NCBI GenBank assembly: GCA_947478465.1
Contig: CANJWH010000018.1
Span: 1 to 50,336, forward strand
DNA: 50,336 bases
Origin: Bacteroidota bacterium
GTDB taxonomy: Bacteria > Bacteroidota > Bacteroidia > SXHM01
Reading direction: 5' to 3'
This document shows positions 1-9,719 of the stretch, one piece after another. The notes beneath the pieces are model-generated. The model was not told the DNA's origin. It made no database searches and worked only from the letters and a program-made list of their open reading frames with translations. The position numbers and the translations under genes are program-made. Each line of letters opens with the position of its first letter. Position 1 is the stretch's first letter.

Positions 1-3000
1 GCACACTGGGGATTGGAAATGACCTATGATTATTACCTGGCACAACACAGCAGAAACAGTATTGACAATAATGGAATGCTGATGCTTGCCTACGTTCATT
101 ATGATGTGAATTATTTTAACGCATTTTGGGATGGAACACGAATGACTTTTGGTGATGGAGACAATAATAATCCATTGGTTTCATTAGATATTGTTGGGCA
201 TGAGCTCACGCATGGTGTAACAGAAAATACAGCAGGACTGGTTTATCAGAATGAATCAGGCGCACTTAATGAATCTTTCAGTGATATTTTTGGAACTACT
301 ATTGAGTTTTACACTACCCCGGGTCAGGCCGACTGGCTGGTAGGAGAAGATATTGGTTCTGCATTTCGTTCCATGAGCAATCCAAATGCCTATGGTGACC
401 CCGATACATACAACGGAACCAACTGGTATACCGGAACTGCCGACAATGGTGGTGTTCACATCAACAGTGGTGTACAAAACCATTGGTATTACAGGCTTTG
501 TCAGGGTGGAACAGGAACAAATGATATAGGAAATGCATTTAACGTTACAGCCATTTCTATGACGGATGCCGCAAAAATTACTTACCGTAGTTTATCAGTT
601 TACCTTGGCTCAAGTTCTAATTATGCTGATGCACGTTTCTATTCAATTCAGGCTGCAATTGATTTATTCGGAGCCTGCACACAACAAGTAATTTCTACTA
701 CCAATGCATGGTATGCTGTTGGAGTTGGTGGTGTATTTAATGCAACAGTTACATCTGACTTTACTGCGGCTCTTACAGCAGGTTGTACAACTCCTTTCAC
801 TGTTGATTTCACTAATCTTAGCACTAATGCAGGAACCTTTACATGGGATTTTGGTGACGGAAACACCAGCACTGCAAGCAATCCGTCACACACTTACACA
901 AGTTTCGGAACTTTTACTGTTACACTTACTGCAAATGGAGGCAGTTGCGGAAATGATACAGAAACTAAAACTGCCTACGTTAGTGTTAATGCCAATAATC
1001 CTTGCGTAGCTATTCTTCCGGCTACAGGAACAGGAGCAACTCAAACTTCGTGTACAGGAATTATGTATGACAACGGAGGTCCCGGAGCTAACTATACCGA
1101 CCAGCGTGATGTGTCCATGACCATTGCTCCACCGGGTGCAACATCTGTCAGCATTTCATTTACATCATTCAATTTTGAAACAGGATACGATTATGTATAT
1201 GTATATAACGGACCAACAACGGCAAGTCCGTTGCTGGGTCAGTATGACGGCAATACCCTTCCCAACAATGGAAATGCAATTACAGCCAACTCAGGTTCTA
1301 TGACTATTCGCCAGACATCTGACCAGAACCTGAATTATTCAGGTTTTGCATTAAACTGGTCGTGCGTAGTTCCTAACTCTCCCCCTGTTGTAAATTTTTC
1401 TGCAACACCAACTACCAGTTGCTCCGGAACAATTGTCTTTACTGATAATTCATCGCCAACACCTGCATCGTGGTTATGGGATTTTGGAGATGGTACTACA
1501 TCAACTTCACAAAACCCAACTCACACCTATTCAGCTGATGGAGTTTATTCCGTAACTCTTACTTCAACAAATAATTTCGGAAGCAATACATTAGTAAGAA
1601 ATTCACTGGTAACAATTGACAAACCTTCAGCACCTTCTGTAACACCAGGGTTCCGCTGCGATGCCGGAACAGTTACACTTGCGGCAGCTGCATTATCAGG
1701 AGGAACATTAAGCTGGTATGCCGGATCAACAGGAGGAACAGCATTAACAACAGGAGCTACTTATACTACTCCATCATTGAATACTACTACAAGTTATTAT
1801 GTAGAAGAATCAGTTCCAGCAACAAGTCAGTATGTTGGTCCGGTTGATAATACCTTTGGTGGTGGTGGCTATTTTAACGGAACACAGTCTCAGATATTCA
1901 CGGCTTTTCAACCTTTCACGCTTGTTTCTGTTTTGGTTTATGCAACGGGTGCAGCAAACAGAACCATAGAATTACGCAACAGTGGTGGAACAATTTTGCA
2001 AAGTACTACCGTAAATATACCTGATGGAGCAAGCCGCATTACATTGAACTTTAATGTTCCTGCCGGAACAGGATTGCAGCTTGGTGTAACAGCCAATGCA
2101 AACCTTTACAGAAACAATGCAGGACCAACGTATCCTTACGCCATTGCAGGTGTAGTCTCCATTACAGGAAGTTCAGCAGGTGCAGGTTACTACTATTCAT
2201 TTTACAATTGGGAAGTTTTAACAGCTCCTTGTATTTCTGAACGCGCTCAGGTAACAGCTACTATTAATACTGCTCCAACAGTAGTTAGCTCTTCACGATG
2301 CGGAACAGGAAGTGTAACATTAACAGCAAGCGGTTCTCCTGCATTGAACTGGTATGACGCACAAAGTGGAGGCAATCTGGTAAACACAGGTACAACCTAT
2401 TCAACACCTTCACTAAGTACAACTACAACTTACTATGTTGGAACCGACATTGTAAACCCTTCTCTTTATGTTGGTCCTGCTGATAATAATTTTGGAACAG
2501 GTACAAACTTTACAGGCAACCAGCACCTGAAATTTGATTGCACGAGTAACTTTACTTTAGTTTCTGTCAAGGTTTATGCAACAGGAGCAGGCAACAGAAC
2601 TATTGAGCTGCGAAATAATGCCGGCACAGTGTTACAAACGCTTACTGCAAATGTTCCTGACGGTGAAAGTCGTGTAACATTAAACTTTGCAGTTACTCCC
2701 GGCTCACAGTATCAGTTAGGAATAAGCGGAACACCTAACCTTTTCAGAAATAATGCGGGAACGGTTTATCCGTTTACACTGCCGGGTGTAGTATCTATAA
2801 CCGGAAGCAGCGCAGGAACACCCGGCTATTATTATTTCTTCTATGATTGGGAAGTAACACAACCGGGATGCTCAACGGCAAGAGTTCCTGTAACAGCTAC
2901 TATCAATCCAAGTCCGGCAGTAACAGTTTCAAACGACCAGAGCATTTGCTCCGGAAGTCCCGTTACCCTTTCAGCAACAGGTTTGGTTGGTTCAATAGTA

Positions 3001-4443
3001 TGGACACCGGGAGGAGCAACAACTTCTTCAATTACAGTTAGCCCTACATCACCAACTACATACACAGCAACAGCAACCAACAGCTGCGGTACTGCAACCG
3101 ATGATGTTATCATTACCATTACTCCACAGGCAGCAGTTTCTGTTTCAAACGATCAGAGCCTTTGCGCAGGTAATCCTGTAACACTGTCTGCTACAGGTAT
3201 AGTTGGTAATATTGTATGGTCTCCGGGAGGCGCAACTACTTCTTCAATTACAGTTAGCCCTACATCACCAACTACATACACAGCAACAGCAACCAACAAC
3301 TGCGGAAGTGCTTCAGATGCCGTTACGGTTTCAGTAAATCCTCTGCCGTCTGTTACAGCCTCTGCAGATGAAAACACTTGTGCAGGCGATGTTGTAACAT
3401 TAAGTGCAACAGGTATTACAGGAAATATTGTATGGTCGCCAGGCGGAGCAACAACTTCTTCCATAACAGTTAATCCTTCTGCAACTCAAACCTATACTGT
3501 TACTTCAACAAACAGCTGCGGAACAGTATCTGACGCTGTAGATGTAAACGTTACTCCATTGCCAACTGTAACAGCTTCTGCTGACCAAAGCGTATGCGGT
3601 GGCGACCCTGTAACATTAAGCACTTCCGGAGTAGTTGGTAGTTTGCTATGGTCACCGGGAGGTGAAACAACTGCATCTATAACAGTTAGTCCCACAGTAA
3701 ACTCAACGTACACTGTTACTGCAAGCAACAGTTGCGGAAGTTCAACAGACAATATAGAAGTTACCATCGGCACATCACCTTCGGTTGATGCAGGATTAGA
3801 TCAGAACATTTGCCAGGGCGAAAGCATAACACTGAGTGCATCCGGTACAGGAACATTCCTATGGTCAACAGGAGAAACAACTTCATCCATTGTTGTTACT
3901 CCAACCGGAACTGAAACGTATTCGCTTACTGCAAACAGCAGTTGCGGCAATGCTTCTGACAATGTAACTGTTACTGTAAATATTCCTGTTGCACCTGTAA
4001 TAACAGACAATGGAGGAACATTAAGTTCAACTGCGGGAGTAACCTATCAGTGGTATTTAAATTTTACAGCAATTCCGGGAGCTAATAATCAGGAATATAC
4101 TCCAACACAAGAAGGCACCTATACTGTTGAAGTTACTGACGCTAATGGCTGCACTGTTACTTCAGAGGATTATATCTTTATTACTATCGGAATAACTGAT
4201 AATTCTGCTTTCTTTAAAGTGTATCCAAATCCAAATTCAGGAATATTTACGGTTGCAACAACTGAAAACATTCTGGACATTGTTATTTATAATTCACTGG
4301 GAGAAGTAGTAAGTAAAGTTGCAGGCAATTCAGCAAAAGCAAACATTACAGTTGATATCAGTACTATTGCTGCAGGTATTTACTTTGTAGAAGCCAGAAC
4401 AGCAGAAAGAAGTTTTGTGGAAAGAGTAACAGTGGGTAAATAA
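1..4443 (+). CDS. Secreted M4 (thermolysin-like) metalloprotease-adhesin with T9SS sorting domain, 5' partial
   Basis: The frame is open from base 1 and already inside the catalytic domain (AHWGLEMTYDYY matches the thermolysin region before the active site), so the start and propeptide lie outside the window. The zinc site HELTH is at 199-213, and the third ligand Glu is in GALNESFSD about 24 residues later. VHINSG near 463 carries the catalytic-His region. Then follow a PKD domain (about 757-990, WDFGDG), a CUB-like domain (about 1000-1375, YDYVYVYNG), a second PKD (about 1380-1620), two copies of a YVGP-D-N-FG module (from 1831 and 2467) each next to an Ig-like segment, five Ig-like repeats (about 2911-3990) and a type A sorting domain (VYPNPNSGIF to the end). 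Known for the family: secretion by T9SS and surface attachment or release. Inferred: an extracellular protease that binds polymer or cell surfaces. Confidence 0.93.
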   Translation, partial: AHWGLEMTYDYYLAQHSRNSIDNNGMLMLAYVHYDVNYFNAFWDGTRMTFGDGDNNNPLVSLDIVGHELTHGVTENTAGLVYQNESGALNESFSDIFGTTIEFYTTPGQADWLVGEDIGSAFRSMSNPNAYGDPDTYNGTNWYTGTADNGGVHINSGVQNHWYYRLCQGGTGTNDIGNAFNVTAISMTDAAKITYRSLSVYLGSSSNYADARFYSIQAAIDLFGACTQQVISTTNAWYAVGVGGVFNATVTSDFTAALTAGCTTPFTVDFTNLSTNAGTFTWDFGDGNTSTASNPSHTYTSFGTFTVTLTANGGSCGNDTETKTAYVSVNANNPCVAILPATGTGATQTSCTGIMYDNGGPGANYTDQRDVSMTIAPPGATSVSISFTSFNFETGYDYVYVYNGPTTASPLLGQYDGNTLPNNGNAITANSGSMTIRQTSDQNLNYSGFALNWSCVVPNSPPVVNFSATPTTSCSGTIVFTDNSSPTPASWLWDFGDGTTSTSQNPTHTYSADGVYSVTLTSTNNFGSNTLVRNSLVTIDKPSAPSVTPGFRCDAGTVTLAAAALSGGTLSWYAGSTGGTALTTGATYTTPSLNTTTSYYVEESVPATSQYVGPVDNTFGGGGYFNGTQSQIFTAFQPFTLVSVLVYATGAANRTIELRNSGGTILQSTTVNIPDGASRITLNFNVPAGTGLQLGVTANANLYRNNAGPTYPYAIAGVVSITGSSAGAGYYYSFYNWEVLTAPCISERAQVTATINTAPTVVSSSRCGTGSVTLTASGSPALNWYDAQSGGNLVNTGTTYSTPSLSTTTTYYVGTDIVNPSLYVGPADNNFGTGTNFTGNQHLKFDCTSNFTLVSVKVYATGAGNRTIELRNNAGTVLQTLTANVPDGESRVTLNFAVTPGSQYQLGISGTPNLFRNNAGTVYPFTLPGVVSITGSSAGTPGYYYFFYDWEVTQPGCSTARVPVTATINPSPAVTVSNDQSICSGSPVTLSATGLVGSIVWTPGGATTSSITVSPTSPTTYTATATNSCGTATDDVIITITPQAAVSVSNDQSLCAGNPVTLSATGIVGNIVWSPGGATTSSITVSPTSPTTYTATATNNCGSASDAVTVSVNPLPSVTASADENTCAGDVVTLSATGITGNIVWSPGGATTSSITVNPSATQTYTVTSTNSCGTVSDAVDVNVTPLPTVTASADQSVCGGDPVTLSTSGVVGSLLWSPGGETTASITVSPTVNSTYTVTASNSCGSSTDNIEVTIGTSPSVDAGLDQNICQGESITLSASGTGTFLWSTGETTSSIVVTPTGTETYSLTANSSCGNASDNVTVTVNIPVAPVITDNGGTLSSTAGVTYQWYLNFTAIPGANNQEYTPTQEGTYTVEVTDANGCTVTSEDYIFITIGITDNSAFFKVYPNPNSGIFTVATTENILDIVIYNSLGEVVSKVAGNSAKANITVDISTIAAGIYFVEARTAERSFVERVTVGK
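2911..3990 (+). repeat. Five in-frame tandem repeats, 216-bp period, in the protease-adhesin
   Basis: A D-Q/E-x-x-C anchor recurs at 2935, 3151, 3367, 3583 and 3799, exactly 216 bp (72 codons) apart each time. Each unit reads as an Ig-like SprB-type domain ending in SCG or NCG. Units 1 and 2 share a 61-bp identical stretch (3022-3082 and 3238-3298), while the others have diverged, so that pair was probably homogenised or duplicated recently. Confidence 0.9.
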
Positions 4444-4500
4444 CGTCACTCTGAGCCTAGTCGAAGGGCATTTATTAAGGTGCTTCGACTATGCTCAGGA
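4444..4500. repeat. REP-like inverted repeat (CTTCGACTA core)
   Basis: Imperfect inverted repeat: the left arm has CTGAGCCTAGTCGAAGG and the right arm CTTCGACTATGCTCAGGA, joined by a short AT-rich loop. It lies just after the protease stop codon and forms the 3' end of the integrase remnant on the other strand. It may act as a transcription terminator between the convergent genes. Confidence 0.75.
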
Positions 4501-5054
4501 GTAGAATTTAGTCCCAACAGATTTTTTATAGTCATTATATCGGTTCCTCCTTCCATCAGGTGCGTGGCAAACGAATGGCGCAAGGCATGTATGCTTCCTT
4601 TTTTGGTTACCCCTGCTTTTTGTTTTGATTGTTTTAATACTTCTTCAACACTGCGGGTGGTGTATTGTCCTCCATACTGCCCCTCAAATAACCATACCTT
4701 AGGCTTTACTTTTTCAGCAAGATAATAAGCCCGCATCAGTTCCAGTATTACCGGGCTCAACATCACTTGTCTGTCCTTCTTTCCTTTTGCTCCGCGCAGG
4801 GTTAATACCATGCGGTCTTTATCTATATCTGCAAATTTTAAGTTCACTACTTCGCTCACTCTTAATCCTGCCGAGTAAGCAAGGCAAAGTATCGTACGGT
4901 GTTTCAGGTTTTCTGTACTTTGTATAATGCGTTTCAGTTCTTGCTCCGAAAATACTGCCGGCAGCTTAAACTCCTTTTTTGCCCGTGGCAAATCATACAC
5001 CTGTTGGGGTTGATTAAGCAACTGTTCGTAGAAAAATTTAATAGCGTTTAGCAC
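4446..5054 (-). pseudogene. Tyrosine recombinase/integrase remnant without catalytic tyrosine
   Basis: A 202-residue fragment of a phage-type (XerC/D-like) integrase. Visible catalytic residues are the first Arg in SAGLRVSEV, the beta-hairpin Lys in KGKKDRQ and the HxxR box in HALRHSFATHL. After the conserved LLG the normal ending (second His, then the nucleophilic Tyr) is missing. The last roughly 20 residues (STPEHSRSTLINALRL) are a translation of the REP-like repeat at 4444-4500. The N-terminal core-binding domain is also nearly absent, with only its end (INAIKFFYEQL-like) left. The copy should therefore be inactive. It borders the AT-rich lipid-modification island and may be the relic of an integration event. 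Confidence 0.85.
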
Positions 5055-5114
5055 TTTCCAATCTTACTTTTTTATGGAACTATGTGCTTATTTTTTTGAG
5101 TGATTGAGATCACA

Positions 5115-6353
5115 TCACCTATTTGTATTGTTAGGACGAGAATATACCAATTGCATAACGTTGATGTTTCTCATTTCAAAAGCAGCTTCACAATAGCATA
5201 AATAATAATTCCACTTGCGAATAAACTGCTCGTCAAAACCCATTTTTTTTACTTCTGATAAATGTGCATTGAATTGGCCTCTCCAAATGGCCAATGTTTT
5301 AGAATAATGCAAGCCCATGTCTTTTAAATCGACCATAGTTAAAGTGCCTGTATTGTTGATGGCTGTATTGATAGCAGAAACAGATGGCAGTAATGAGCCT
5401 GGGAAAATGTGTTTTTGAATCCAATCTACTCCATTACGCAAACTGTCATATCGAGAATCTGGACAAGTAATTACTTGTAAGGCAAGAATTCCATCTTTTT
5501 TCAAAAGCTCATTGCATTTTTTAAAATACACCTCCAAAAATTTATGTCCAACTGCTTCTAACATTTCTATGGAAACAATTTTATCAAACTGACCTTCTAA
5601 CAAACGATAATCCTTTAAGACTACTGTGATTTTATCAGTTAGATTTTCTTTATCAATAAGTTCGTTTGCTAATTTATATTGTTCTTCCGAAATAGTTGCT
5701 GTAGTAACTTTACAACCATACTTTTTTGCAATGTAAATAGCATTTCCACCCCAACCTGTTCCTATTTCAAGGATGTGATCAGTAGATTTTAAATTTAACT
5801 GTTTACACAGACGATCGTATTTTGCTATTTGTGCATTTTCTAAATTTATTCCTTCCTCTTTAAAATAAGCACAAGAGTATGTCAGGGTTGGGTCAAGAAA
5901 CAAGGCAAAAAAATCGTTGTTTAAATCGTAGTGCTCTGAAATGTTTTTTCTGGAGCCATTCAGACTGTTTGATCTTTTAAAATGATATATTCGGTTGAAT
6001 ATTTTTAAAATGTTTAAAGTAAGATTCTGAATATCGCTTCCCGAAATGGTAGGAGCTTTTTCGATATTAATGATAAACCACTTAATTACGTTTGTAATAT
6101 TATCGGTATCCCATTGTCCGTGGATGTAAGCTTCACCAAAACCTATATCTCCAAATAAAACGCAACGTTTAAAAAAGGTATAATCCTTAATTTCAATATT
6201 AGCAATTACATTTCCTTCACCGTTCCCCAGTTTTATTATTTCACCACTAGGCATAGTAATACTGAGCGAACCCATATCCATTTTTGAAAGCAAATTCAAA
6301 ATCACTTTTTCATAGAACCCACGTTTTGATTTACTTGCTAATACTGTTGGCAT
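5115..6353 (-). CDS. cfa: Cyclopropane-fatty-acyl-phospholipid synthase (SAM-dependent)
   Basis: 412 residues, usual CFA/mycolic-acid-synthase length. The N-terminal 100 residues form the lipid-binding part (FGDIGFGEAYIHGQW). Then come HYDLNNDFFALFLD (about 141-154) with the following TYSCAYF, and SAM motif I ILEIGTGWGG (about 194-203). The family transfers a methylene group from S-adenosylmethionine to double bonds of membrane phospholipid acyl chains. It is the last gene of a same-strand cluster, 23 bp after the DUF1365 gene, in AT-rich DNA. A relative that adds a methyl branch instead of a ring is possible, since the fold does not tell these apart. Confidence 0.88.
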   Translation of the reverse strand: MPTVLASKSKRGFYEKVILNLLSKMDMGSLSITMPSGEIIKLGNGEGNVIANIEIKDYTFFKRCVLFGDIGFGEAYIHGQWDTDNITNVIKWFIINIEKAPTISGSDIQNLTLNILKIFNRIYHFKRSNSLNGSRKNISEHYDLNNDFFALFLDPTLTYSCAYFKEEGINLENAQIAKYDRLCKQLNLKSTDHILEIGTGWGGNAIYIAKKYGCKVTTATISEEQYKLANELIDKENLTDKITVVLKDYRLLEGQFDKIVSIEMLEAVGHKFLEVYFKKCNELLKKDGILALQVITCPDSRYDSLRNGVDWIQKHIFPGSLLPSVSAINTAINNTGTLTMVDLKDMGLHYSKTLAIWRGQFNAHLSEVKKMGFDEQFIRKWNYYLCYCEAAFEMRNINVMQLVYSRPNNTNR

Positions 6354-6376
6354 AATCTTAATTAAATATACAAAAA

Positions 6377-7168
6377 TTAATTTTTTCTGCGATATACGTC
6401 TTTTTGCAGTTCTTGGTTTGATGATTTTTTATGATAAGGTATTCTTTTTAGCCAAAGGATAATCGCATTCCAGTGTATCAAGAATATAATTTTTAGGGTT
6501 ATGAGTGGAAATCGGACACTGTAACTTAATAAACTAAAATTGTTTAAAAATTCCTTTGTTCCGGTCAACGAGCTAATAAAAAATCTTTCCCCGTCTTTAT
6601 AATCATCAATTCTAATGTTTAATTTTTCATTCGGAATGGTCAAATTAAAATCAAAGTTGGTGTCGTGATTAATAAATGGAGAAATATAAAAATATTTCGT
6701 TGTGTTCAAATAGTATTTATAATTTGTTAAATTATTTTTTTTTAACAAAAACGGTTTCATTTCTCCAAATGTATTTCCAACTTCTGCAACAGCGCAAAGG
6801 GGTGAATTGTTCTCGTCATAACAATAATAAAATGAAACAGGATTAAAGTTGTATCCTAAAACATTCAAATTGGTTAAAAGCATTATTCTCCCTTTGCCTA
6901 TTTCAATTCCATTTTGAGATAAATAAAATGATATTTGCTCACGAATGCTTTTTGTTTTATCAGGATTATCTATTGGTAACTGTAAATGTTCATTGTCTTT
7001 TAGACTGAAATAATTGAATTTATTTTTACTGAACATCCATAATTTTTTGGAAAGCATTTCTACTTCATCCAAATCAATATAAAACATAAATATATTATAA
7101 TAGAATCTATGCTTTTTAGGTTGCATCCGATGATGCATGACATTTGCCTTATATAGACAAGAGTTCAT
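6377..7168 (-). CDS. DUF1365 family protein
   Basis: 263 residues with the family hallmarks: N-terminal LYKANVMHHRM, the FMFYIDLDE segment, and the central LGYNFNPVSFYYCYD block followed by AEVGNTFGE. The biochemical role is not established. The family (COG3496) usually sits next to a COG2907 flavoprotein and a CFA synthase, as here. Its start ATG overlaps the stop of the upstream FAD oxidoreductase by 4 bp (ATGA), so the two are almost certainly co-translated. The sequence is very AT-rich: bases 6721-6780 contain 12 G/C out of 60. A role in modifying or handling unsaturated acyl chains is inferred from the neighbours only. Confidence 0.85.
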   Translation of the reverse strand: MNSCLYKANVMHHRMQPKKHRFYYNIFMFYIDLDEVEMLSKKLWMFSKNKFNYFSLKDNEHLQLPIDNPDKTKSIREQISFYLSQNGIEIGKGRIMLLTNLNVLGYNFNPVSFYYCYDENNSPLCAVAEVGNTFGEMKPFLLKKNNLTNYKYYLNTTKYFYISPFINHDTNFDFNLTIPNEKLNIRIDDYKDGERFFISSLTGTKEFLNNFSLLSYSVRFPLITLKIIFLIHWNAIILWLKRIPYHKKSSNQELQKDVYRRKN

Positions 7169-8409
7169 AAATTTTTACATAGATTAACTGCAGAGGCATA
7201 AGCATCTTCATGAAAGCCATATTTAAAATAACTGCCGCAGTAATATAATGGTCCGGTTAAATTTAATTTATGTAATTCTTTTTGTGCTTGCATTGTTGAT
7301 AAATCAAATAAAGGATGCTCATAATCTATTTCCTTTATGATTTTATTTTTTGCAACTGTTCCTGGAATGGCATTTATCGAAACAAAGTAATTTTTATTTT
7401 TTGAAACGCCTTGTAATCTATTCATCCAATAGATAGTAGTAGGAACCTGAATCCCGTTCCTATTCTCGATGCGGTAATTCCAGCTACTCCATGTTAGTTT
7501 ATTGTTTGGCATTATCGATTCATCGGTGTGAACAGTTGCGCTGTTTTTTTGATATTTGAAAGGAGCCAACAATTGTTTTTCATCAGTTGTTGGATTTTCT
7601 AAAAGTTTTAATGTTTGGTCGGCATGACTTGCAAATATTACTTTATCAAAAATGTGATATTTGCCATCTTTGGTGGTGACAATTGCTTTTTCGTATTCTG
7701 TTTTTACTCTTATAGCTCCATTATTAATTTGAATTTTATCCTTAAATGGTTCGATTAATAATTTTCGATAGGCCTGACTTCCATTTTCTAAAGTATACCA
7801 TTGGTATTGAGTATTCAATCCTAAAAAGCCGTGATTTTTAAAAAAACGCACTAATGTTACAATAGGAAATTCTAACATTTCATCCATTGGAGTGGACCAT
7901 ACAGCAGAGCTCATAGGAATTAAATACTTCCAAAGCATATCGTCTCCGTAATTAAACTCTTTCATGAATTGGGCTAAGGAATAATTTTCAAATTTTGGAT
8001 TGTCCAACACTTTTAAACTCTCTTTATTAAATCGAGTAATTTGTGTAAGCATTTTAATATACTTTATATTGAAAATATTTTTTCGTTGAGCAAACAAACC
8101 ATTTAATCCCGAGCCGCAATATTCTAAACCTGATTGAGTGTGTTGTACACTGAACGACATGTCAGTTTTTTTTATCGGAGCATTTATTTCTTTAAAAAGG
8201 TTGCAAAGATTAGGATAGGTTTGGAAATTAAAAACCATAAAGCCTGTATCCATATAAACGGCTTTCCCGTCTTCATCAACAGAAACAGTATTTGTGTGCC
8301 CGCCAATGTAATTATCTTGCTCAAAAATAGTTAAATCATATTTTTTATGGAGCAAATGCCCACAACCCATTCCTGCAATTCCGGTTCCTATGATAGCTAG
8401 TTTTTTCAT
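7165..8409 (-). CDS. FAD-dependent amine-oxidase-like oxidoreductase (COG2907 type)
   Basis: 414 residues. A Rossmann FAD-binding GTGIAG motif lies at residues 8-13, an acidic strand end (FEQDNYIGGHTNT) follows about 18 residues later, then YMDTGFMVFN typical of this flavoprotein family. The C-terminal FAD contact is in YYCGSYFKYGFHEDAYASA. It belongs to the flavin amine-oxidase/phytoene-desaturase superfamily and is probably soluble or peripheral. Proven substrates are lacking; the gene neighbours suggest oxidation or desaturation of a lipid. It overlaps the DUF1365 gene by 4 bp. In plant cyclopropane synthases a comparable oxidase domain is fused N-terminal to the CFA-synthase domain. Confidence 0.85.
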   Translation of the reverse strand: MKKLAIIGTGIAGMGCGHLLHKKYDLTIFEQDNYIGGHTNTVSVDEDGKAVYMDTGFMVFNFQTYPNLCNLFKEINAPIKKTDMSFSVQHTQSGLEYCGSGLNGLFAQRKNIFNIKYIKMLTQITRFNKESLKVLDNPKFENYSLAQFMKEFNYGDDMLWKYLIPMSSAVWSTPMDEMLEFPIVTLVRFFKNHGFLGLNTQYQWYTLENGSQAYRKLLIEPFKDKIQINNGAIRVKTEYEKAIVTTKDGKYHIFDKVIFASHADQTLKLLENPTTDEKQLLAPFKYQKNSATVHTDESIMPNNKLTWSSWNYRIENRNGIQVPTTIYWMNRLQGVSKNKNYFVSINAIPGTVAKNKIIKEIDYEHPLFDLSTMQAQKELHKLNLTGPLYYCGSYFKYGFHEDAYASAVNLCKNL

Positions 8410-8466
8410 AATTTTAACAGAACAGCAACAATATAAGTTCCTGTTTGTCCGCTTTCTCCTTTATCG

Positions 8467-9501
8467 TTAGCTTATTTTTTTAGAAAATAAATAGTGACTT
8501 ACAATCCATTCATCTCCATTGTTGTAGCTCCATAATTCGGCACAAGCCATAAAGAATATCCTCCAATATACCCACCATTTTATTGCTTGATCTTTTCCAT
8601 AAGTTTCTTCAAACAAAGGCATTATTTCATTTTTATGCTTGTCCATATTTCGCAACCAGGCTTCTGACGTTTTGCTATAATGCATTCCGCTTATATGCCA
8701 ATGTTGTTTAATACTCATGTGTTCGTTGAAATACAAAAGTAAATCATCACTTGGCATAATTCCTCCTGTGAAAAAGTATTTACTCATCCAGTCGGTTTCG
8801 TCAATGACTTCAAACTTGTATGCAAAATCTTTGTGCGTAAAAATGTGAACGAATAATTTCCCATCTGCTTTTAAACAAGTAGAAACTTTGTGCATCAGTT
8901 TTTGATAATTGCGCATGTGTTCAAACATTTCTACAGAAACTACTCTGTCGAATGTTTTATCGATAGTGAAATCATTAATGTTAACAGTAATTACAACAAG
9001 GTTGTTGATTCCTCTTTGTTTGGCTTTTTCGTCAATGTGTAATTTTTGTGTACGAGAATTGGATACAACAGTGAATTTGCTGTTAGGATATTTTTTCGCC
9101 ATATATAATGATAGCGAACCCCAACCACAACCCAATTCTAAAACATCTTGACCATCTTTTATTTCCGCACGGATGCATGTGATTTCTAGCATATCGTCTT
9201 CAGATGTATCAAGGTCATTCACCCCATCTTTCCAATATCCGCTGCTGTATTTTAAATTTTTACCTAGGCAGTATTGATAAAATTTTGTTGGGACTTCATA
9301 ATGTTGTTCGTTTGCCTCAATAGTATTAATAGCAATTGGAGAGTTTTTTAAGTCTTCAATTAATTTCATTAAATGCGCTTGTTGTAATTCAACTGTAGCT
9401 TTTTTTTCCTGCAACAAACGTTCTTTTAATAATTTTCGAATACCTATTCGGATAAGATAATCGGGAACCATATTTTTTTCTAATTGAAAATCGAACCACA
9501 T
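8467..9501 (-). CDS. SAM-dependent methyltransferase, coclaurine-N-methyltransferase-like branch of the CFA family
   Basis: 344 residues. SAM motif I VLELGCGWGSLSLYMA is at about 120-135. The flanking sequence (FYQYCLGKNLKYSSGYW, SNSRTQKLHID, VSVEMFEHMRNYQ, YFFTGGIMPS, HYSKTSEAWL, KWWVYWRIFFMACAEL) resembles plant coclaurine N-methyltransferases and their bacterial homologues more than classical CFA synthase. The N-terminal lipid-binding region of true CFA enzymes is replaced by a short helical lead. Homology pipelines may label it simply cyclopropane synthase. Substrate unknown: small amine or fatty acid are both possible. Start taken at MWFDF; MVPDYL ten codons later is an alternative. It sits 57 bp before the FAD oxidoreductase on the same strand. 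Confidence 0.82.
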   Translation of the reverse strand: MWFDFQLEKNMVPDYLIRIGIRKLLKERLLQEKKATVELQQAHLMKLIEDLKNSPIAINTIEANEQHYEVPTKFYQYCLGKNLKYSSGYWKDGVNDLDTSEDDMLEITCIRAEIKDGQDVLELGCGWGSLSLYMAKKYPNSKFTVVSNSRTQKLHIDEKAKQRGINNLVVITVNINDFTIDKTFDRVVSVEMFEHMRNYQKLMHKVSTCLKADGKLFVHIFTHKDFAYKFEVIDETDWMSKYFFTGGIMPSDDLLLYFNEHMSIKQHWHISGMHYSKTSEAWLRNMDKHKNEIMPLFEETYGKDQAIKWWVYWRIFFMACAELWSYNNGDEWIVSHYLFSKKIS

Positions 9502-9719
9502 AAAAGATTAGGGTATTTAATAATTTAGGATTGTTGAATTAGGGTATTATTTTCTTTTTGCTAATCAAGGAAAAACACTTGTGGTTCAAAAATATCTGGT
9601 ATAATTATAGAGTTAAATGTTCAGGGTATATTTTTAGTGTGATAAGTCAAAACACATAGTAAGATCATTAAAACAGATAATGATTTAAATGAGGTCTAAA
9701 TAATTTTGCAGATAAAGAT

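Noticed and set aside
704-1009. Open frame of 101 codons inside the protease gene
   Set aside because: It lies in another frame of a gene with strong M4/PKD homology; composition is Leu/Gln-rich as expected of a shadow frame.
2911-3990. CRISPR-like array
   Set aside because: The repeats are long (216 bp), diverged and translated in frame, without short identical units and unique spacers.
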